This document shows positions 16,094 through 25,007 of a stretch of 31,782 nt of DNA, piece by piece. The notes below the pieces were generated by a model. The model was not told the DNA's origin and did no database searches. It saw nothing but the letters and a program-made list of their open reading frames with translations. Position 1 is the first letter of the stretch. Every line of letters starts with the position of its first letter. A program made the translations under genes and the position numbers. This stretch comes from an uncultured Ruminococcus sp. (lineage in GTDB: Bacteria > Bacillota_A > Clostridia > Oscillospirales > Acutalibacteraceae): assembly GCA_902773395.1 (NCBI GenBank), contig CACYEJ010000013.1, forward strand, positions 1-31,782, given 5' to 3'.

Positions 16094-17166
16094 ATTCCAC
16101 CCATTTTTTCTGCTTTAAATTTTATAACGGTATTGAAGTAACCCTTTAGCTTTTCAAGATCATCATTGCTGTCCTTACAAACAGCGTTATTGAGATTCTC
16201 CGTCAAGTCTTTAAGACTCATTTTATCAGTGTTGTAATACCATGCGTTTGACATTGTCTGATAAAATACGGAAACCGCCTCCGCAGTACTCATCACGGCA
16301 GAGAGTTTATCAATCTTTATGCCTGATTCCGAGACACCCTCCCTCAGCTCGTGATACGTTACAGCTAACAGTTCGGCAACATCAAGGTCAACAGGCATAT
16401 CAATCTTATCCGAAAGCGCAGTCTGCTGCACCTCGTTAATGATAATCTGCTTTTCAAGACGCACATCCTTAACAGGAGTTACAGTTTCGAAATTAAAACG
16501 TCTTTTCAATGCGCTTGACATTTCATTAACGCCCTTATCACGAATATTCGCAGTGCCTATTATATTAAATCCGGGCTTTGCAAAAATAAGTCCGTCATTG
16601 TCCAGCTCGGGAATATTCAATACCTTGTCGCTCATTACGGAAATAAGGCTGTCCTGAATTTCAGCCGGAGTTCGTGTAATCTCCTCAAATCGAGTAATAA
16701 TACCCCTCGTCATACCGATATACAAAGGTGACGGAACCAACGCTTCTTTTACGGGTCCCTTAGCTAGAAGCAGCGCATAGTTCCAGCTATACTTTATCAT
16801 ATCCTCGGTTGTTCCTGCTGTGCCCTGAACGGTATTTGTACTCGTGCCACTGATTGCGGCAGACAACAACTCTGAAAGCATGGTCTTGGCTGTACCCGGT
16901 TCGCCGACAAGCATAAGTCCACGGCTGCCTGCCAGAGTGATAATGCAGCGTTCAACAAGCGAATCGTTGCCGAAAAATTTCTTTGTAATCGTAATCTTTT
17001 CGCCGTTATACTCTATCGGCTTTTTTTCGCCTAAAATAAACGCTCTTACCGCACGGGGCGACAACACCCAATTTTCAGGCTTTCTTGCGGTATCAACAGC
17101 TTTTAGAGCTTCAAGCTCCTTTTGATATTTTATTTCAACAGGCGGCTTAATATAGTTTTGAGACAT
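16054..17166 (-). CDS. MoxR-type AAA+ ATPase (YehL-like), first gene of the operon
   Basis: The product is 370 residues. The AAA+ core shows Walker A GEPGTAKT at 88-95 and a Walker B region IITRFEEI around 156-163 with paired glutamates 161-162. Sensor 1 lies in IGTANIRD (N207), and an arginine finger is likely at R222/R223 in SALKRRFNF. The Walker B lacks the usual aspartate before the catalytic glutamate (FEE in place of DE). I believe that variant is normal in the YehL branch, but could not check. It heads the operon MoxR, DUF5682, VWA, SWIM, DUF4132. A GGAGAAAG site precedes the ATG. No strong promoter is obvious; the -10-like TATATT near 17204-17209 has a poor -35. Confidence 0.92.
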   Translation of the reverse strand: MSQNYIKPPVEIKYQKELEALKAVDTARKPENWVLSPRAVRAFILGEKKPIEYNGEKITITKKFFGNDSLVERCIITLAGSRGLMLVGEPGTAKTMLSELLSAAISGTSTNTVQGTAGTTEDMIKYSWNYALLLAKGPVKEALVPSPLYIGMTRGIITRFEEITRTPAEIQDSLISVMSDKVLNIPELDNDGLIFAKPGFNIIGTANIRDKGVNEMSSALKRRFNFETVTPVKDVRLEKQIIINEVQQTALSDKIDMPVDLDVAELLAVTYHELREGVSESGIKIDKLSAVMSTAEAVSVFYQTMSNAWYYNTDKMSLKDLTENLNNAVCKDSNDDLEKLKGYFNTVIKFKAEKMGGIWKEFYEARKYLK

Positions 17167-17237
17167 TTGTACTTTCTCCTTTTTTTGAATTCACTTGATT
17201 AAAATATAATAGCAGCTCCGTAAATAATTAAAGATAA

Positions 17238-17273
17238 GGCAGAGAAATACACTTCAACGTGTAACTCTCTGCC
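17238..17273 (-). terminator. Hairpin between the ImmA-like gene and the MoxR operon
   Basis: GGCAGAGA at 17238-17245 pairs with TCTCTGCC at 17266-17273. After a 2x2 internal loop, TACAC pairs with GTGTA. On the minus strand it is followed by a T-rich tract, fitting termination after the metallopeptidase gene that ends at 17294. Confidence 0.6.
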
Positions 17274-17293
17274 ACAAGCTTATAAACTGATAA

Positions 17294-17965
17294 TCAATCA
17301 ACACATTTCTGACAAGGCTCATACTTTCCGCTTTCGTATTCTTCCTTAGTCAGTCTGCGAAGATTCTTTTTATCACTCACAAAGGAACAATCTTTTGTAT
17401 GATATTTCGTACCCGATGGAGTGATATAATATTCGCCGTAGTATACATTTTTTGAATGAACGATACATATTGCACACACGGCACCTATGATAAGTACAAG
17501 GGATAAAAATGCTGCTATCGCTGCTTTCTTATGAGTCTTGACAGCTAACAGGGCTTTTGATGTATTTCCCGGATTCAACAGGTAATGTGAGAATTCATTC
17601 GCCTCATATTCCTCTATTACATCTCTGCCAATTATGGATACTGTCGCTAAATGACCCAAGTATATATGACCTTGCTCATGTGACAGAACTATAAGCTTTT
17701 CTTCATCTGACAAGCTCTCGTTAATAAATACAATTCTATAATTAGTATTAGCATAAGTAAAGCCCTTTGAATGAACAATATTTTGGTTAAGCTTCAGAGC
17801 GTCAATTAAGTTTTGAACATTCTCATCATTTGAAATATTATTGAATTCAATAATTGTGTAACCCTGCTTCTCTACTGCTTCGCTAAGGGTAGAATAGGTA
17901 AGCTCCTTCAATACATAATCCTTTTTGAAATTTCTCACCTTTTGCCGGATTTCGGAATCTGTCAT
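17294..17965 (-). CDS. Membrane-anchored ImmA/IrrE-type metallopeptidase with Cys/His tail
   Basis: The 223-residue product has a zinc metallopeptidase domain with H96-E-Q-G-H100 and the downstream EEYEANEFSHYLL helix (E121), the third ligand position of ImmA/IrrE proteins. A transmembrane helix spans about 147-169. A C-terminal domain then follows with H189, C193, C218 and C221 in a KYHTKDC ... PCQKC arrangement, a likely metal-binding site. Typical ImmA proteins are soluble, cleave a cognate XRE repressor and lack such a tail. The gene overlaps the stop of the XRE gene by one base (TAATG), so the two are translationally coupled and probably a repressor-protease pair. The tail probably faces outside, with the protease inside, but topology was only judged by eye. 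Confidence 0.85.
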   Translation of the reverse strand: MTDSEIRQKVRNFKKDYVLKELTYSTLSEAVEKQGYTIIEFNNISNDENVQNLIDALKLNQNIVHSKGFTYANTNYRIVFINESLSDEEKLIVLSHEQGHIYLGHLATVSIIGRDVIEEYEANEFSHYLLNPGNTSKALLAVKTHKKAAIAAFLSLVLIIGAVCAICIVHSKNVYYGEYYITPSGTKYHTKDCSFVSDKKNLRRLTKEEYESGKYEPCQKCVD

Positions 17966-18510
17966 TACTTTTTGCTATCCTTAATAGATTTCAACGCATT
18001 GGCAGCCTTTTCATCATTGACGTCAATCGGATTTGTAAACGCAATACCGTCAAAAGCCTTTATTACTGCATCGCCGGGAATCTGTGTACATCTGGCATAT
18101 TCGAGCATAATCATAGTGCGGATAGAGTGGAGAGCCTGAGGATCAAGCTTATTGATAATGCTCTGAGAGCCGTCTCCGAGGAAAGTACCGACATCAAGAT
18201 TGATGTTCTCCTCTCCCTCGTTAAAACGCTTTATAATCTCATGAGGGAATGCACCGATTGCACGCAGCACATGATGAGTTTTTTTGTTGTAATCGTAGAA
18301 CATCAGAAGTGCAAGAAATGTACTCCATGACATCTTACGGTTTTTTCTCTCAATAGAACCATAGGTTTGACGTGAAACACCGATGATATAGGAAAGCTCC
18401 TCCTGTGAAACGCCTGCCTTATTTCTGAGCATTATAAGCTCATTAGAGAGAGCGTCAATGTACTTTTCTTTCTCCTTGTCAGAAATCGCCCATTTTGTAA
18501 AATTTTCCAT
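17965..18510 (-). CDS. XRE-family transcriptional regulator paired with the metallopeptidase
   Basis: This 181-residue protein has a helix-turn-helix of the Cro/CI type at about 20-72 (LRNKAGVSQEELSYIIGVS, then RQTYGSIERKNRKMSWSTF). A C-terminal region of about 100 residues lacks a recognised domain and may be the part cut by the protease. ATG at 18510 is preferred to ATG at 18519 because AAGGAG at 18525-18530 directly abuts the latter but is 9 nt from the former. A consensus promoter at 18600-18628 drives the pair, and autoregulation through that site is likely for this family. No phage or integrative element genes are nearby, so this seems to be a chromosomal regulatory pair. Confidence 0.9.
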   Translation of the reverse strand: MENFTKWAISDKEKEKYIDALSNELIMLRNKAGVSQEELSYIIGVSRQTYGSIERKNRKMSWSTFLALLMFYDYNKKTHHVLRAIGAFPHEIIKRFNEGEENINLDVGTFLGDGSQSIINKLDPQALHSIRTMIMLEYARCTQIPGDAVIKAFDGIAFTNPIDVNDEKAANALKSIKDSKK

Positions 18511-18599
18511 AATAATCATCTCCTTATAATATTTATTTTAGTTTTCTATATTTTTATTAAACCATAGAGCTAGGGCACTTTAAACAGTCCTCTAGCATT

Positions 18600-18628
18600 A
18601 TTATACAATATAGTTCGAATTACGTCAA
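18600..18628 (-). promoter_or_regulatory. Sigma-A promoter of the XRE-metallopeptidase pair
   Basis: On the minus strand TTGACG (18628-18623) and TATAAT (18605-18600) are separated by 17 bp. The leader is about 85 nt. Two TTCGA-containing stretches near the -35 (within 18612-18650) are possible regulator sites. Confidence 0.75.
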
Positions 18629-18665
18629 CCGTTTTGTGAAAAAATATCGAACAGTGTCAAAAAAG

Positions 18666-19052
18666 TTACTTTTTCTTTTCGTGAGGTTTTTTCATCTCAT
18701 TTCCATAATGTTCGCCGTTGAGCTTATCATACATTGTATACAGATATTGAGTACCATTTTCAAGATGATAATAATGAACTATATAAGGGAAAACAAGCGA
18801 CATTTCAAGCACAAATAAAATAAGCATCGGTATTGTTTTGAAATACATCATGCCTACCATTGTTACAATTGTAATCATTGCAAACAGATGTGTTACAATC
18901 AGGTGAATTATTCTCTCGTGTTGAAAGAATTGTATCTGCACAAGCAAACGTGAGATTAGTGCTTGCTTTTGTTCCTCTGATAGTTTTTTAAGGTTATCCT
19001 CATTGGCAGCCTCTTCTATATAGTCGATATAATCGCAGAGCCGTTTATACAT
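18666..19052 (-). CDS. Small two-helix membrane protein of unknown function
   Basis: The product is 128 residues with an acidic helical N-terminus (about 1-45), two transmembrane helices at about 50-70 and 73-93, and a basic cytoplasmic tail ending in EKKK. I do not recognise the family. The start is supported by GGAGG eight bases before ATG. It lies between the polA terminator and the XRE promoter, so it is probably transcribed on its own; a short AAAAG/CTTTT hairpin overlaps its stop codon. Confidence 0.7.
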   Translation of the reverse strand: MYKRLCDYIDYIEEAANEDNLKKLSEEQKQALISRLLVQIQFFQHERIIHLIVTHLFAMITIVTMVGMMYFKTIPMLILFVLEMSLVFPYIVHYYHLENGTQYLYTMYDKLNGEHYGNEMKKPHEKKK

Positions 19053-19098
19053 TTTAGTGCCTCCAAATAGAATTATTATTCTGTAAGACCTTCAATAA

Positions 19099-19143
19099 AA
19101 AGGCAATATCAGTATATCTTACACCCTACGCTCTATTGCCTTT
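19099..19143 (-). terminator. Intrinsic terminator of polA
   Basis: AAAGGCAATA at 19099-19108 pairs perfectly with TATTGCCTTT at 19134-19143 around a 25-nt loop. On the minus strand the stem runs into TTTTTATT. It is located just after the polA stop codon. Confidence 0.75.
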
Positions 19144-19163
19144 AAAAATATTTCATACAACAG

Positions 19164-21755
19164 TTATTTTGCGTCAAGCCATGTATCGCCAATGTTTGCA
19201 TCTGCAATCAGCGGAACGTTCAGCTTAACGGCGTTCTCCATTTCCTCTGTCAAAATAGCCGCTGCCCTTGCTGCTTCTTCCTTTGGTGTTTCAACAATCA
19301 ATTCATCATGCACCTGCAAAATCAATCTCGATTTCATGCCCTCTTCTTTCAGACGGTTGTACACCCTAATCATTGCTATTTTGATAATATCCGCAGCCGT
19401 ACCCTGAATCGGCATATTCCTTGCAACACGCTCACCGAATGCACGGAGATTCTTGTTGCTTGCGTTAAGCTCCGGAAGATATCTTCTTCTGCCAAACATT
19501 GTATCTACATAGCCTTGATTTTTCGCCTTGGTCACAATAGCGTTCATATACGTATCAACACCGCTATAATGAGCAAGATACGCCTTGATGTAGCTATCGG
19601 CTTCTTTACGGGTAACTCCGATATCCTTTGCAAGCGAGAATGCGCCTATTCCGTAGACAATACCAAAATTGACAGCTTTTGCCCTGCTTCTCATCGTGGA
19701 ATTAACCATATCAACCGGCAGACCAAAAACCTGAGATGCCGTTACAGTGTGAACATCTGTACCGTTTTTGAAAGCATTTATCATTTCGGTATCATTGGCG
19801 ATATGCGCAAGAACCCTAAGCTCAATCTGGGAGTAATCAGCATCTACCAGCGTAAAGCCCTCCTCTGCAATAAAGAATTTACGCAGCTCTCTGCCAACCT
19901 CTGTTCTAACGGGAATATTTTGCAGGTTCGGTTCAAGCGATGAAATTCTGCCTGTTCTTGTTTCTGTCTGGTTGAAGATAGAGTGAATTCTTCCGCTGCT
20001 GTCTGTCACCTTAACCAAGCCGTCACAATAGGTTGATTTGAGCTTTGACAGTGTTCTGTACTCAAGAATACTGTCAATAGCCGGGTGAGCGTTGCGAAGT
20101 CCCTCTAGCACTTCCGCACTGGTAGAGTAGCCTGTTTTTGTTTTCTTACCGCCCGGTAATCCCAGTTTATCGAAAAGTGCTTCTCCAAGCTGCTTTGGAG
20201 AATTAACGTTGAACTCATAACCAACCGACTCGTAAATCTCCTTTTGAAGCTTGTCTATCCTTTCGCTGAGCATTACACCGTAATTTTCGATACCGTCCTT
20301 ATCTACTCTAAAACCATAGCGTTCCATACTGGCAAGAACATTTGCAAGCGGAATTTCAATATTTCTCAGCAAATCTAGCTGTTCATATTCCTCCAGCTTA
20401 CCGCCAAGCAGCTCGCAAAGCTTTGGGAGAAAAGCTGTATTCGTGGCTAGTTCGCTGCTATAAAGCAATGAATCCTCATAATATTTCACGGGGATTTTAT
20501 ATTCCTCCAGCAATCTGCTTGTATCGTAGGAGCTGGCAGAGGGGTTCAGTATATAGGCAGCAAGCGTAATATCCATTTTTATATTGCTCACTTCAAACTT
20601 ATTGTCAACTGCAAACGCAAAAAGCTCTTTAGAATTTGCAGTATACTTCTCAATAGTTTCGTCCTGCAAAATTTTAATCAGAAAATCATTCGCATTATGG
20701 TTAATTACAGATAATGTATCATTTGTATTAATATATAAATTATTTACAGTATCTTTAAATATATCTGCAATAAAATATACTTTTCCGTCCGTCTTAACTT
20801 TCTCAAAAACCTTGTCAAGCTCAGGCTCGGTATCAAGAGTTGGAAGCTTTTGAACCTCTTCAACTTTTGTCTGAACTTTTACATCAGAACGAAGATTCCA
20901 CTTCTTGATTAGTGAAAACAGCTCCAGAGAAGCTAGCTTCATGACAACATCATCGGCGTTATACTCCGCAACTGCGTAATGCGAAAGCTCCGTATCAATA
21001 GGTGCTTCACGGCTGATAGTACCAAGCATTTTGCTCATAAATGCACTATCCTTTCCGGCAATGAGCTTATTTTTCATACCGGGTTTAATGTCGAGGGTAT
21101 CTATATTTTCATAGATATAGTCAATTGTCCCGTACTTCTGTATAAGGTCGCCTGCACCCTTTTTGCCTATTCCGGCAACACCTGGAATATTGTCTGACGT
21201 ATCGCCCTGAAGTGCTTTTATTTCTATCATCTGTTTTGGCGTTACGCCGTACTCCTCTTTTATTTTATAAATATCGTAGAGGGCGGCTTCGGCTTTTCCC
21301 ATTTTTGTAGCGGCAAGCCGAACAGTAACATTCTCAGATACAAGCTGCAAGGAATCTCTGTCGCCTGTGGCAATAACGCACTTGTTTCCTGTTCTGTCAC
21401 ACTCGGCGGCGAGAGTACCTAAAATATCATCCGCCTCATACCCCTCACACTCGACAAGCTTATAGCCGAGTGTCCGGAGAAGCTCTTTCAAAACCGGCAT
21501 CTGCTGAGCCAATTCCATGGGCATACCCTTTCGATTGGCTTTGTAACCGTCATATGCTTTATGACGAAAAGTGGGTGCTTTAAGGTCAAACGCAATTGCC
21601 ACAGCATCGGGGGAAGATACCTCTTTTATCTTATCAAGCATTGTCAAGAAACCATAAATAGCATTAGTAAACTGACCGTCCTTAGTGGTTAAAATTTTTA
21701 TACCATAGAACGCACGATTGACAATGCTGTTTCCGTCAACAACTAAAAGTGTCAT
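19164..21755 (-). CDS. polA: DNA polymerase I
   Basis: This 863-residue family A polymerase takes part in Okazaki fragment maturation and repair. The N-terminal 5'-3' exonuclease begins MTLLVVDGNSIVNRAFYG and contains ECEGYEADDILGTLA and GDTSDNIPGVAGIG. A 3'-5' exonuclease-like middle domain is present, but the DxE metal site is missing (YFIADIFKD where active enzymes have DTET), as in Bacillus-type Pol I, so proofreading is probably absent. The polymerase motifs are intact: A in DYSQIELRVLAHI, B in RSRAKAVNFGIVYGIG and C in QVHDELIVE. The start is ATG at 21755, seven bases after AAAGAGGTG. A TTG at 21773 lies before that site and is rejected. alr lies 96 bp upstream. Confidence 0.97.
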   Translation of the reverse strand: MTLLVVDGNSIVNRAFYGIKILTTKDGQFTNAIYGFLTMLDKIKEVSSPDAVAIAFDLKAPTFRHKAYDGYKANRKGMPMELAQQMPVLKELLRTLGYKLVECEGYEADDILGTLAAECDRTGNKCVIATGDRDSLQLVSENVTVRLAATKMGKAEAALYDIYKIKEEYGVTPKQMIEIKALQGDTSDNIPGVAGIGKKGAGDLIQKYGTIDYIYENIDTLDIKPGMKNKLIAGKDSAFMSKMLGTISREAPIDTELSHYAVAEYNADDVVMKLASLELFSLIKKWNLRSDVKVQTKVEEVQKLPTLDTEPELDKVFEKVKTDGKVYFIADIFKDTVNNLYINTNDTLSVINHNANDFLIKILQDETIEKYTANSKELFAFAVDNKFEVSNIKMDITLAAYILNPSASSYDTSRLLEEYKIPVKYYEDSLLYSSELATNTAFLPKLCELLGGKLEEYEQLDLLRNIEIPLANVLASMERYGFRVDKDGIENYGVMLSERIDKLQKEIYESVGYEFNVNSPKQLGEALFDKLGLPGGKKTKTGYSTSAEVLEGLRNAHPAIDSILEYRTLSKLKSTYCDGLVKVTDSSGRIHSIFNQTETRTGRISSLEPNLQNIPVRTEVGRELRKFFIAEEGFTLVDADYSQIELRVLAHIANDTEMINAFKNGTDVHTVTASQVFGLPVDMVNSTMRSRAKAVNFGIVYGIGAFSLAKDIGVTRKEADSYIKAYLAHYSGVDTYMNAIVTKAKNQGYVDTMFGRRRYLPELNASNKNLRAFGERVARNMPIQGTAADIIKIAMIRVYNRLKEEGMKSRLILQVHDELIVETPKEEAARAAAILTEEMENAVKLNVPLIADANIGDTWLDAK

Positions 21756-21775
21756 TGTGAACACCTCTTTCAATT

Positions 21776-21804
21776 TTTATACATTTGTTGGAAAAGAATA
21801 GCAA
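21776..21804 (-). promoter_or_regulatory. Possible promoter just upstream of polA
   Basis: On the minus strand TTGCTA (21804-21799) and TATAAA (21781-21776) are 17 bp apart. The predicted start point leaves almost no leader before the ribosome binding site, so this is a weak call; polA may instead be read from the alr promoter. Confidence 0.3.
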
Positions 21805-21851
21805 TAAGCAACATTATCTTGTTTTGAAAAACTATTGATTATTTAGAAAAA

Positions 21852-23039
21852 TTAGTCAATCAAACCTTTAACTGCCGTTACCTCTTTATCCTTTATGTAA
21901 ACTCTGGGGACACGCTTTCCAACAAGACATACTACTTCATAATTGATTGTACCTGTCCACGAAGCAACGTCATCTGTTGAGATTTCAACATCACCAACTT
22001 TGCCGACAACTGTCACTGTATCTCCAACCTTTACGTTGTCGATTCCTGTAACATCAAGCATACACTGATCCATACAAATTCTGCCGACAACCTTAGCTTT
22101 CCTTCCGCCGACAATCATATACGCCTCCCCTGCAAGATTTCTAATATAACCGTCCGCATAGCCTATCGGTACAGTTGCTATTTTTAGCTTTCTGTCTGCC
22201 ATAAAGGTTCTTCCGTAGCTTATGGTAGTACCTGCCTCTATTTCCTTTATATGAGCAATAACGGATTTTATTTCCATTGCCGGTTTTAGGTTGAGCTGTC
22301 CTTTCAACTTGCCCGAAGGAGCTAGTCCGTAGAGAATGATACCCGCCCGAACCATATCAAGCTTTGCCTCAGGATAATCCATAATAGCCGCGCTGTTCGC
22401 ACAATGACAGATTATTTTGTCGGTGTCGATACCTTTTTCTCTGAGTGCATTAATCAAATATTTAAAGCATTCGATCTGATGAAGGGTATATTCCCTGCCG
22501 TCCTCCTTTTCATCTGATACGGCAAAGTGCGTAAAAATGCCCTCCGGAACAAGATTATCAAGAGAAAAGATTTCCAATGCCTGAGCAGCTGCATTGTCCC
22601 TCTCAATATCCTGACACATAATTCCTATACGGCTCATTCCTGTATCCACTTTCAAATGCACCTTTACAGACACACCTAAGCTTTTGGCACTTTCAGAAAG
22701 CTCATGTGCATACTCTAAAGACAGCACTGCCTGAGATATATTATTCTCGCTAAGCTCACGAGAATAAGCAGCCGGAGTATATCCCAAAATCAAAATAGGC
22801 AGCTTACTGCCGTTAATGCGAAGCTCCAACGCCTCTTCAAGATTAGATACAGCAAAAAAATCTGCGCCGATTCTCTCGTAAAGCTGCGAAAGCTCAATAG
22901 CTCCATGACCGTAAGCGTCTGCCTTTATTACGCAGCAAACCTTTGTGTCGCTTGCAACTTGACTTTTGATAACTCTGAAATTATGTTCCACTCTATTGAG
23001 ATTTACCTCTGCCCAAGTCCTCTTAAAATAATTATCCAA
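21852..23039 (-). CDS. alr: Alanine racemase
   Basis: This 395-residue PLP enzyme converts L-alanine to D-alanine for peptidoglycan synthesis. The PLP-binding lysine is K39 in VIKADAYGHGA. TISYGRTF, IATVPIGYADGY and GRICMDQCMLDV are further family motifs, and the fold is an N-terminal TIM barrel plus a C-terminal beta domain. The start is TTG at 23039 because GGAGG sits 8 nt upstream and the conserved N-terminus (DNYFKRTWAEVNLNRVEHN) follows directly; the longer reading frame to 23099 would add 20 non-conserved residues that include the ribosome binding site. It has its own promoter at 23133-23161 and precedes polA. Confidence 0.95.
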   Translation of the reverse strand: MDNYFKRTWAEVNLNRVEHNFRVIKSQVASDTKVCCVIKADAYGHGAIELSQLYERIGADFFAVSNLEEALELRINGSKLPILILGYTPAAYSRELSENNISQAVLSLEYAHELSESAKSLGVSVKVHLKVDTGMSRIGIMCQDIERDNAAAQALEIFSLDNLVPEGIFTHFAVSDEKEDGREYTLHQIECFKYLINALREKGIDTDKIICHCANSAAIMDYPEAKLDMVRAGIILYGLAPSGKLKGQLNLKPAMEIKSVIAHIKEIEAGTTISYGRTFMADRKLKIATVPIGYADGYIRNLAGEAYMIVGGRKAKVVGRICMDQCMLDVTGIDNVKVGDTVTVVGKVGDVEISTDDVASWTGTINYEVVCLVGKRVPRVYIKDKEVTAVKGLID

Positions 23040-23132
23040 TTTCTTTTCCTCCAAAATCCGATACCATACGCACCGGCAAACTCTGTAATAAACTGCCAAA
23101 TGACAATGACATGAAATACCTATTTAAATTAC

Positions 23133-23161
23133 ATTATATTACTTTTGATGTAAAAACGCAA
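23133..23161 (-). promoter_or_regulatory. Sigma-A promoter of alr
   Basis: On the minus strand TTGCGT (23161-23156) and a perfect TATAAT (23138-23133) are separated by 17 bp. The leader to the TTG start is about 85 nt. The rest of the gap to 23258 is AT-rich with nothing else evident. Confidence 0.65.
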
Positions 23162-23258
23162 CAAGTAACATGGAAAAAGTTAAAACAAATAATTAAATAA
23201 AAATCATTTCATTTGATATTAAACGAAACTCACTAAGATTTGTTCTTAATTATTTTCA

Positions 23259-24143
23259 CTATGTATTAACAGATTTTTTATTATAAAAAAACATCGCTAT
23301 AGCCATAAGAACTATAATAGCATATCCAAGCCAGCTAAGCCAATCGGGAATCTGACCAAAAACAAAATATCCTAAAGCCGCTGCAAAAATTATTTGCGAA
23401 TAATCATATACAGAAATATCTTTTGCAGGCGCATAGCAATATGCTGCGGTGATAGTAAACTGTCCTCCGGCAGCCGACAGACCAGCTAAAATTAAAATAA
23501 TCAGTTGATGTATCGTCATAGGAACATATCTGAAAATTAACACGGGCAGCGTCACAAGACACGAAAAACCTGAGAATACAAAAACAATAAGTGCACCCTT
23601 TACACCTCTTTGTCCGAGAAGTCTGACCATAGTATATGCAAAGCCGGCACACATTCCGCCACACAATGCAATCAATGCCGGAACTGTAAGAGAATTACCA
23701 AAACCCGGTTTTACAACGCACATTGCACCGATTAACGCACCAAATACAATAAGCATTTGTAACGGCTTTATTTTTTCTTTCAAAATAAATATGCTGAATA
23801 TTATCGCAAAAAATGGCGACATTTTATTCAGTATTGAAGCATCTGCTAAGTCTAGTTTATCAAGTGCGTAAAAATTGCAGAGAATACCTATTGTGCCAAA
23901 AAGCGAACGAAGCAGCAGCGGTACTACAGCATCTTTTTGCATTTTTACAGATTTTCTGTCTTTTAGTAAAATTATTCCTGCAAATATTAACGCTACAAAA
24001 TTCCTGAAAAAACTTTTTTGCACGGAAGGTAATTCTCCCGAAAGATGTACAAACATATTCATCAGTGCAAAAAAGAAGGCTGATGAAATTATCAAAACCA
24101 TACCTTTGTATAATGTATTTATATTATTTTTTTCCTTTTTCAT
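23259..24143 (-). CDS. EamA-family (DMT) transporter
   Basis: The 294-residue product has ten predicted membrane helices arranged as two EamA repeats of about 135 residues each. The first repeat includes SAFFFALMNMFVHLSG and ILNKMSPFFAIIFSIFILKEKI; the second includes CAGFAYTMVRLLGQRG and YDYSQIIFAAALGYFVFGQIPDW. Proteins of this kind export amino acids, metabolites or drugs, and the substrate cannot be read from the sequence. The ribosome binding site before ATG 24143 is poor (purine-rich, no GGAGG), so expression may be low or the start may differ slightly. It lies 105 bp after the nif3-like gene and may share its transcript. Confidence 0.92.
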   Translation of the reverse strand: MKKEKNNINTLYKGMVLIISSAFFFALMNMFVHLSGELPSVQKSFFRNFVALIFAGIILLKDRKSVKMQKDAVVPLLLRSLFGTIGILCNFYALDKLDLADASILNKMSPFFAIIFSIFILKEKIKPLQMLIVFGALIGAMCVVKPGFGNSLTVPALIALCGGMCAGFAYTMVRLLGQRGVKGALIVFVFSGFSCLVTLPVLIFRYVPMTIHQLIILILAGLSAAGGQFTITAAYCYAPAKDISVYDYSQIIFAAALGYFVFGQIPDWLSWLGYAIIVLMAIAMFFYNKKSVNT

Positions 24144-24248
24144 ATTTTCATTTCTTTCTTTTTCATTTCTTTATATGTGATTCAGTTTGTTGTGCTGCAA
24201 ATAAAGCTATGCAAACAGATATTCACTCCATTTGTCATAGCCGTATTT

Positions 24249-25007
24249 TTAGCAAAATTGAATTGCATCGCTGAATACACTTGATTTTATAAATTCAATA
24301 TCCTTAAAATAATCGGAAAGCTTTTCACAAAGAGGTTGAATTACTACATCTTCTGATTTGTAGTGTCCCAATATAAAAACCGATACTCCGTTCTCATTTG
24401 CTGCTACTATTTCGTGATGCTTCATTTCACCGGTAACAAAGGCATCACAGCCGCAGCTTATTGCTGAGAATATCTCGCTGCCGCCAGCTCCTGAACACAA
24501 ACCAACCTTATGTATTTCGTTTCTAAACGCTGTAAATGGAAAACTTTCACAGTTAAGTTTGTCCTTTAATAAGGCTGCAAACTGTTCTGATGTAAAATTT
24601 TTATTCGTTATACCTGTAAAGAGAATATCACTGTTATCACTCAACTGTATGTTTTGAAGCTCCATTGCCTTTGCAAGCTCCGTGTTTACCCCAAACACCG
24701 GGGACTTATCAAGATTTGTATGAGCACATATTGCCGAGAGATTTTTCTCTATCATACGGTAAACAGGACTGCCTATCAACACTCGTTTAAGCGGATTGAA
24801 AATAACAGGGTGATGACTTATTACAAGCTCTGCACCAAGCATAGCAGCCTCTTCCGCAACTGCTGACGTGATATCAAGGGTGACTAATGCTTTGCTTATC
24901 TTCCTGTTGGGATTACCGACTAGAATTCCTACATTATCGTAACTTTCCGCAGTTTCAAAGGGGGCAAAGCTGTCTATGTATGCGTAAATATCCTTAACCG
25001 TTGCCAT
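24249..25007 (-). CDS. Nif3-like dinuclear metal centre protein
   Basis: This 252-residue protein is of the NIF3/YbgI/YqfO family. Metal-site motifs are visible: ISHHPVIFNPL near 65, HTNLD near 97, and near the C-terminus TGEMKHHEI and GHYKSED. It is the short form, lacking the PII-like insert of the roughly 370-residue Bacillus YqfO. The exact cellular function is not established (proposed GTP cyclohydrolase-related fold; hexameric toroid). The gene overlaps trmK by 14 nt, a pairing that is common in Firmicutes. Confidence 0.95.
   Translation of the reverse strand: MATVKDIYAYIDSFAPFETAESYDNVGILVGNPNRKISKALVTLDITSAVAEEAAMLGAELVISHHPVIFNPLKRVLIGSPVYRMIEKNLSAICAHTNLDKSPVFGVNTELAKAMELQNIQLSDNSDILFTGITNKNFTSEQFAALLKDKLNCESFPFTAFRNEIHKVGLCSGAGGSEIFSAISCGCDAFVTGEMKHHEIVAANENGVSVFILGHYKSEDVVIQPLCEKLSDYFKDIEFIKSSVFSDAIQFC

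Noticed and set aside
17294..18510. Prophage or integrative element immunity module
   Set aside because: The XRE-ImmA pair suggests this, but there is no integrase, excisionase, att-like duplication or phage gene nearby, and neighbours are housekeeping genes.
19164..21755. Defective polA because the proofreading site is missing
   Set aside because: Loss of the exonuclease acidic residues is normal in Bacillus-type Pol I, and all polymerase and 5' nuclease motifs are intact.
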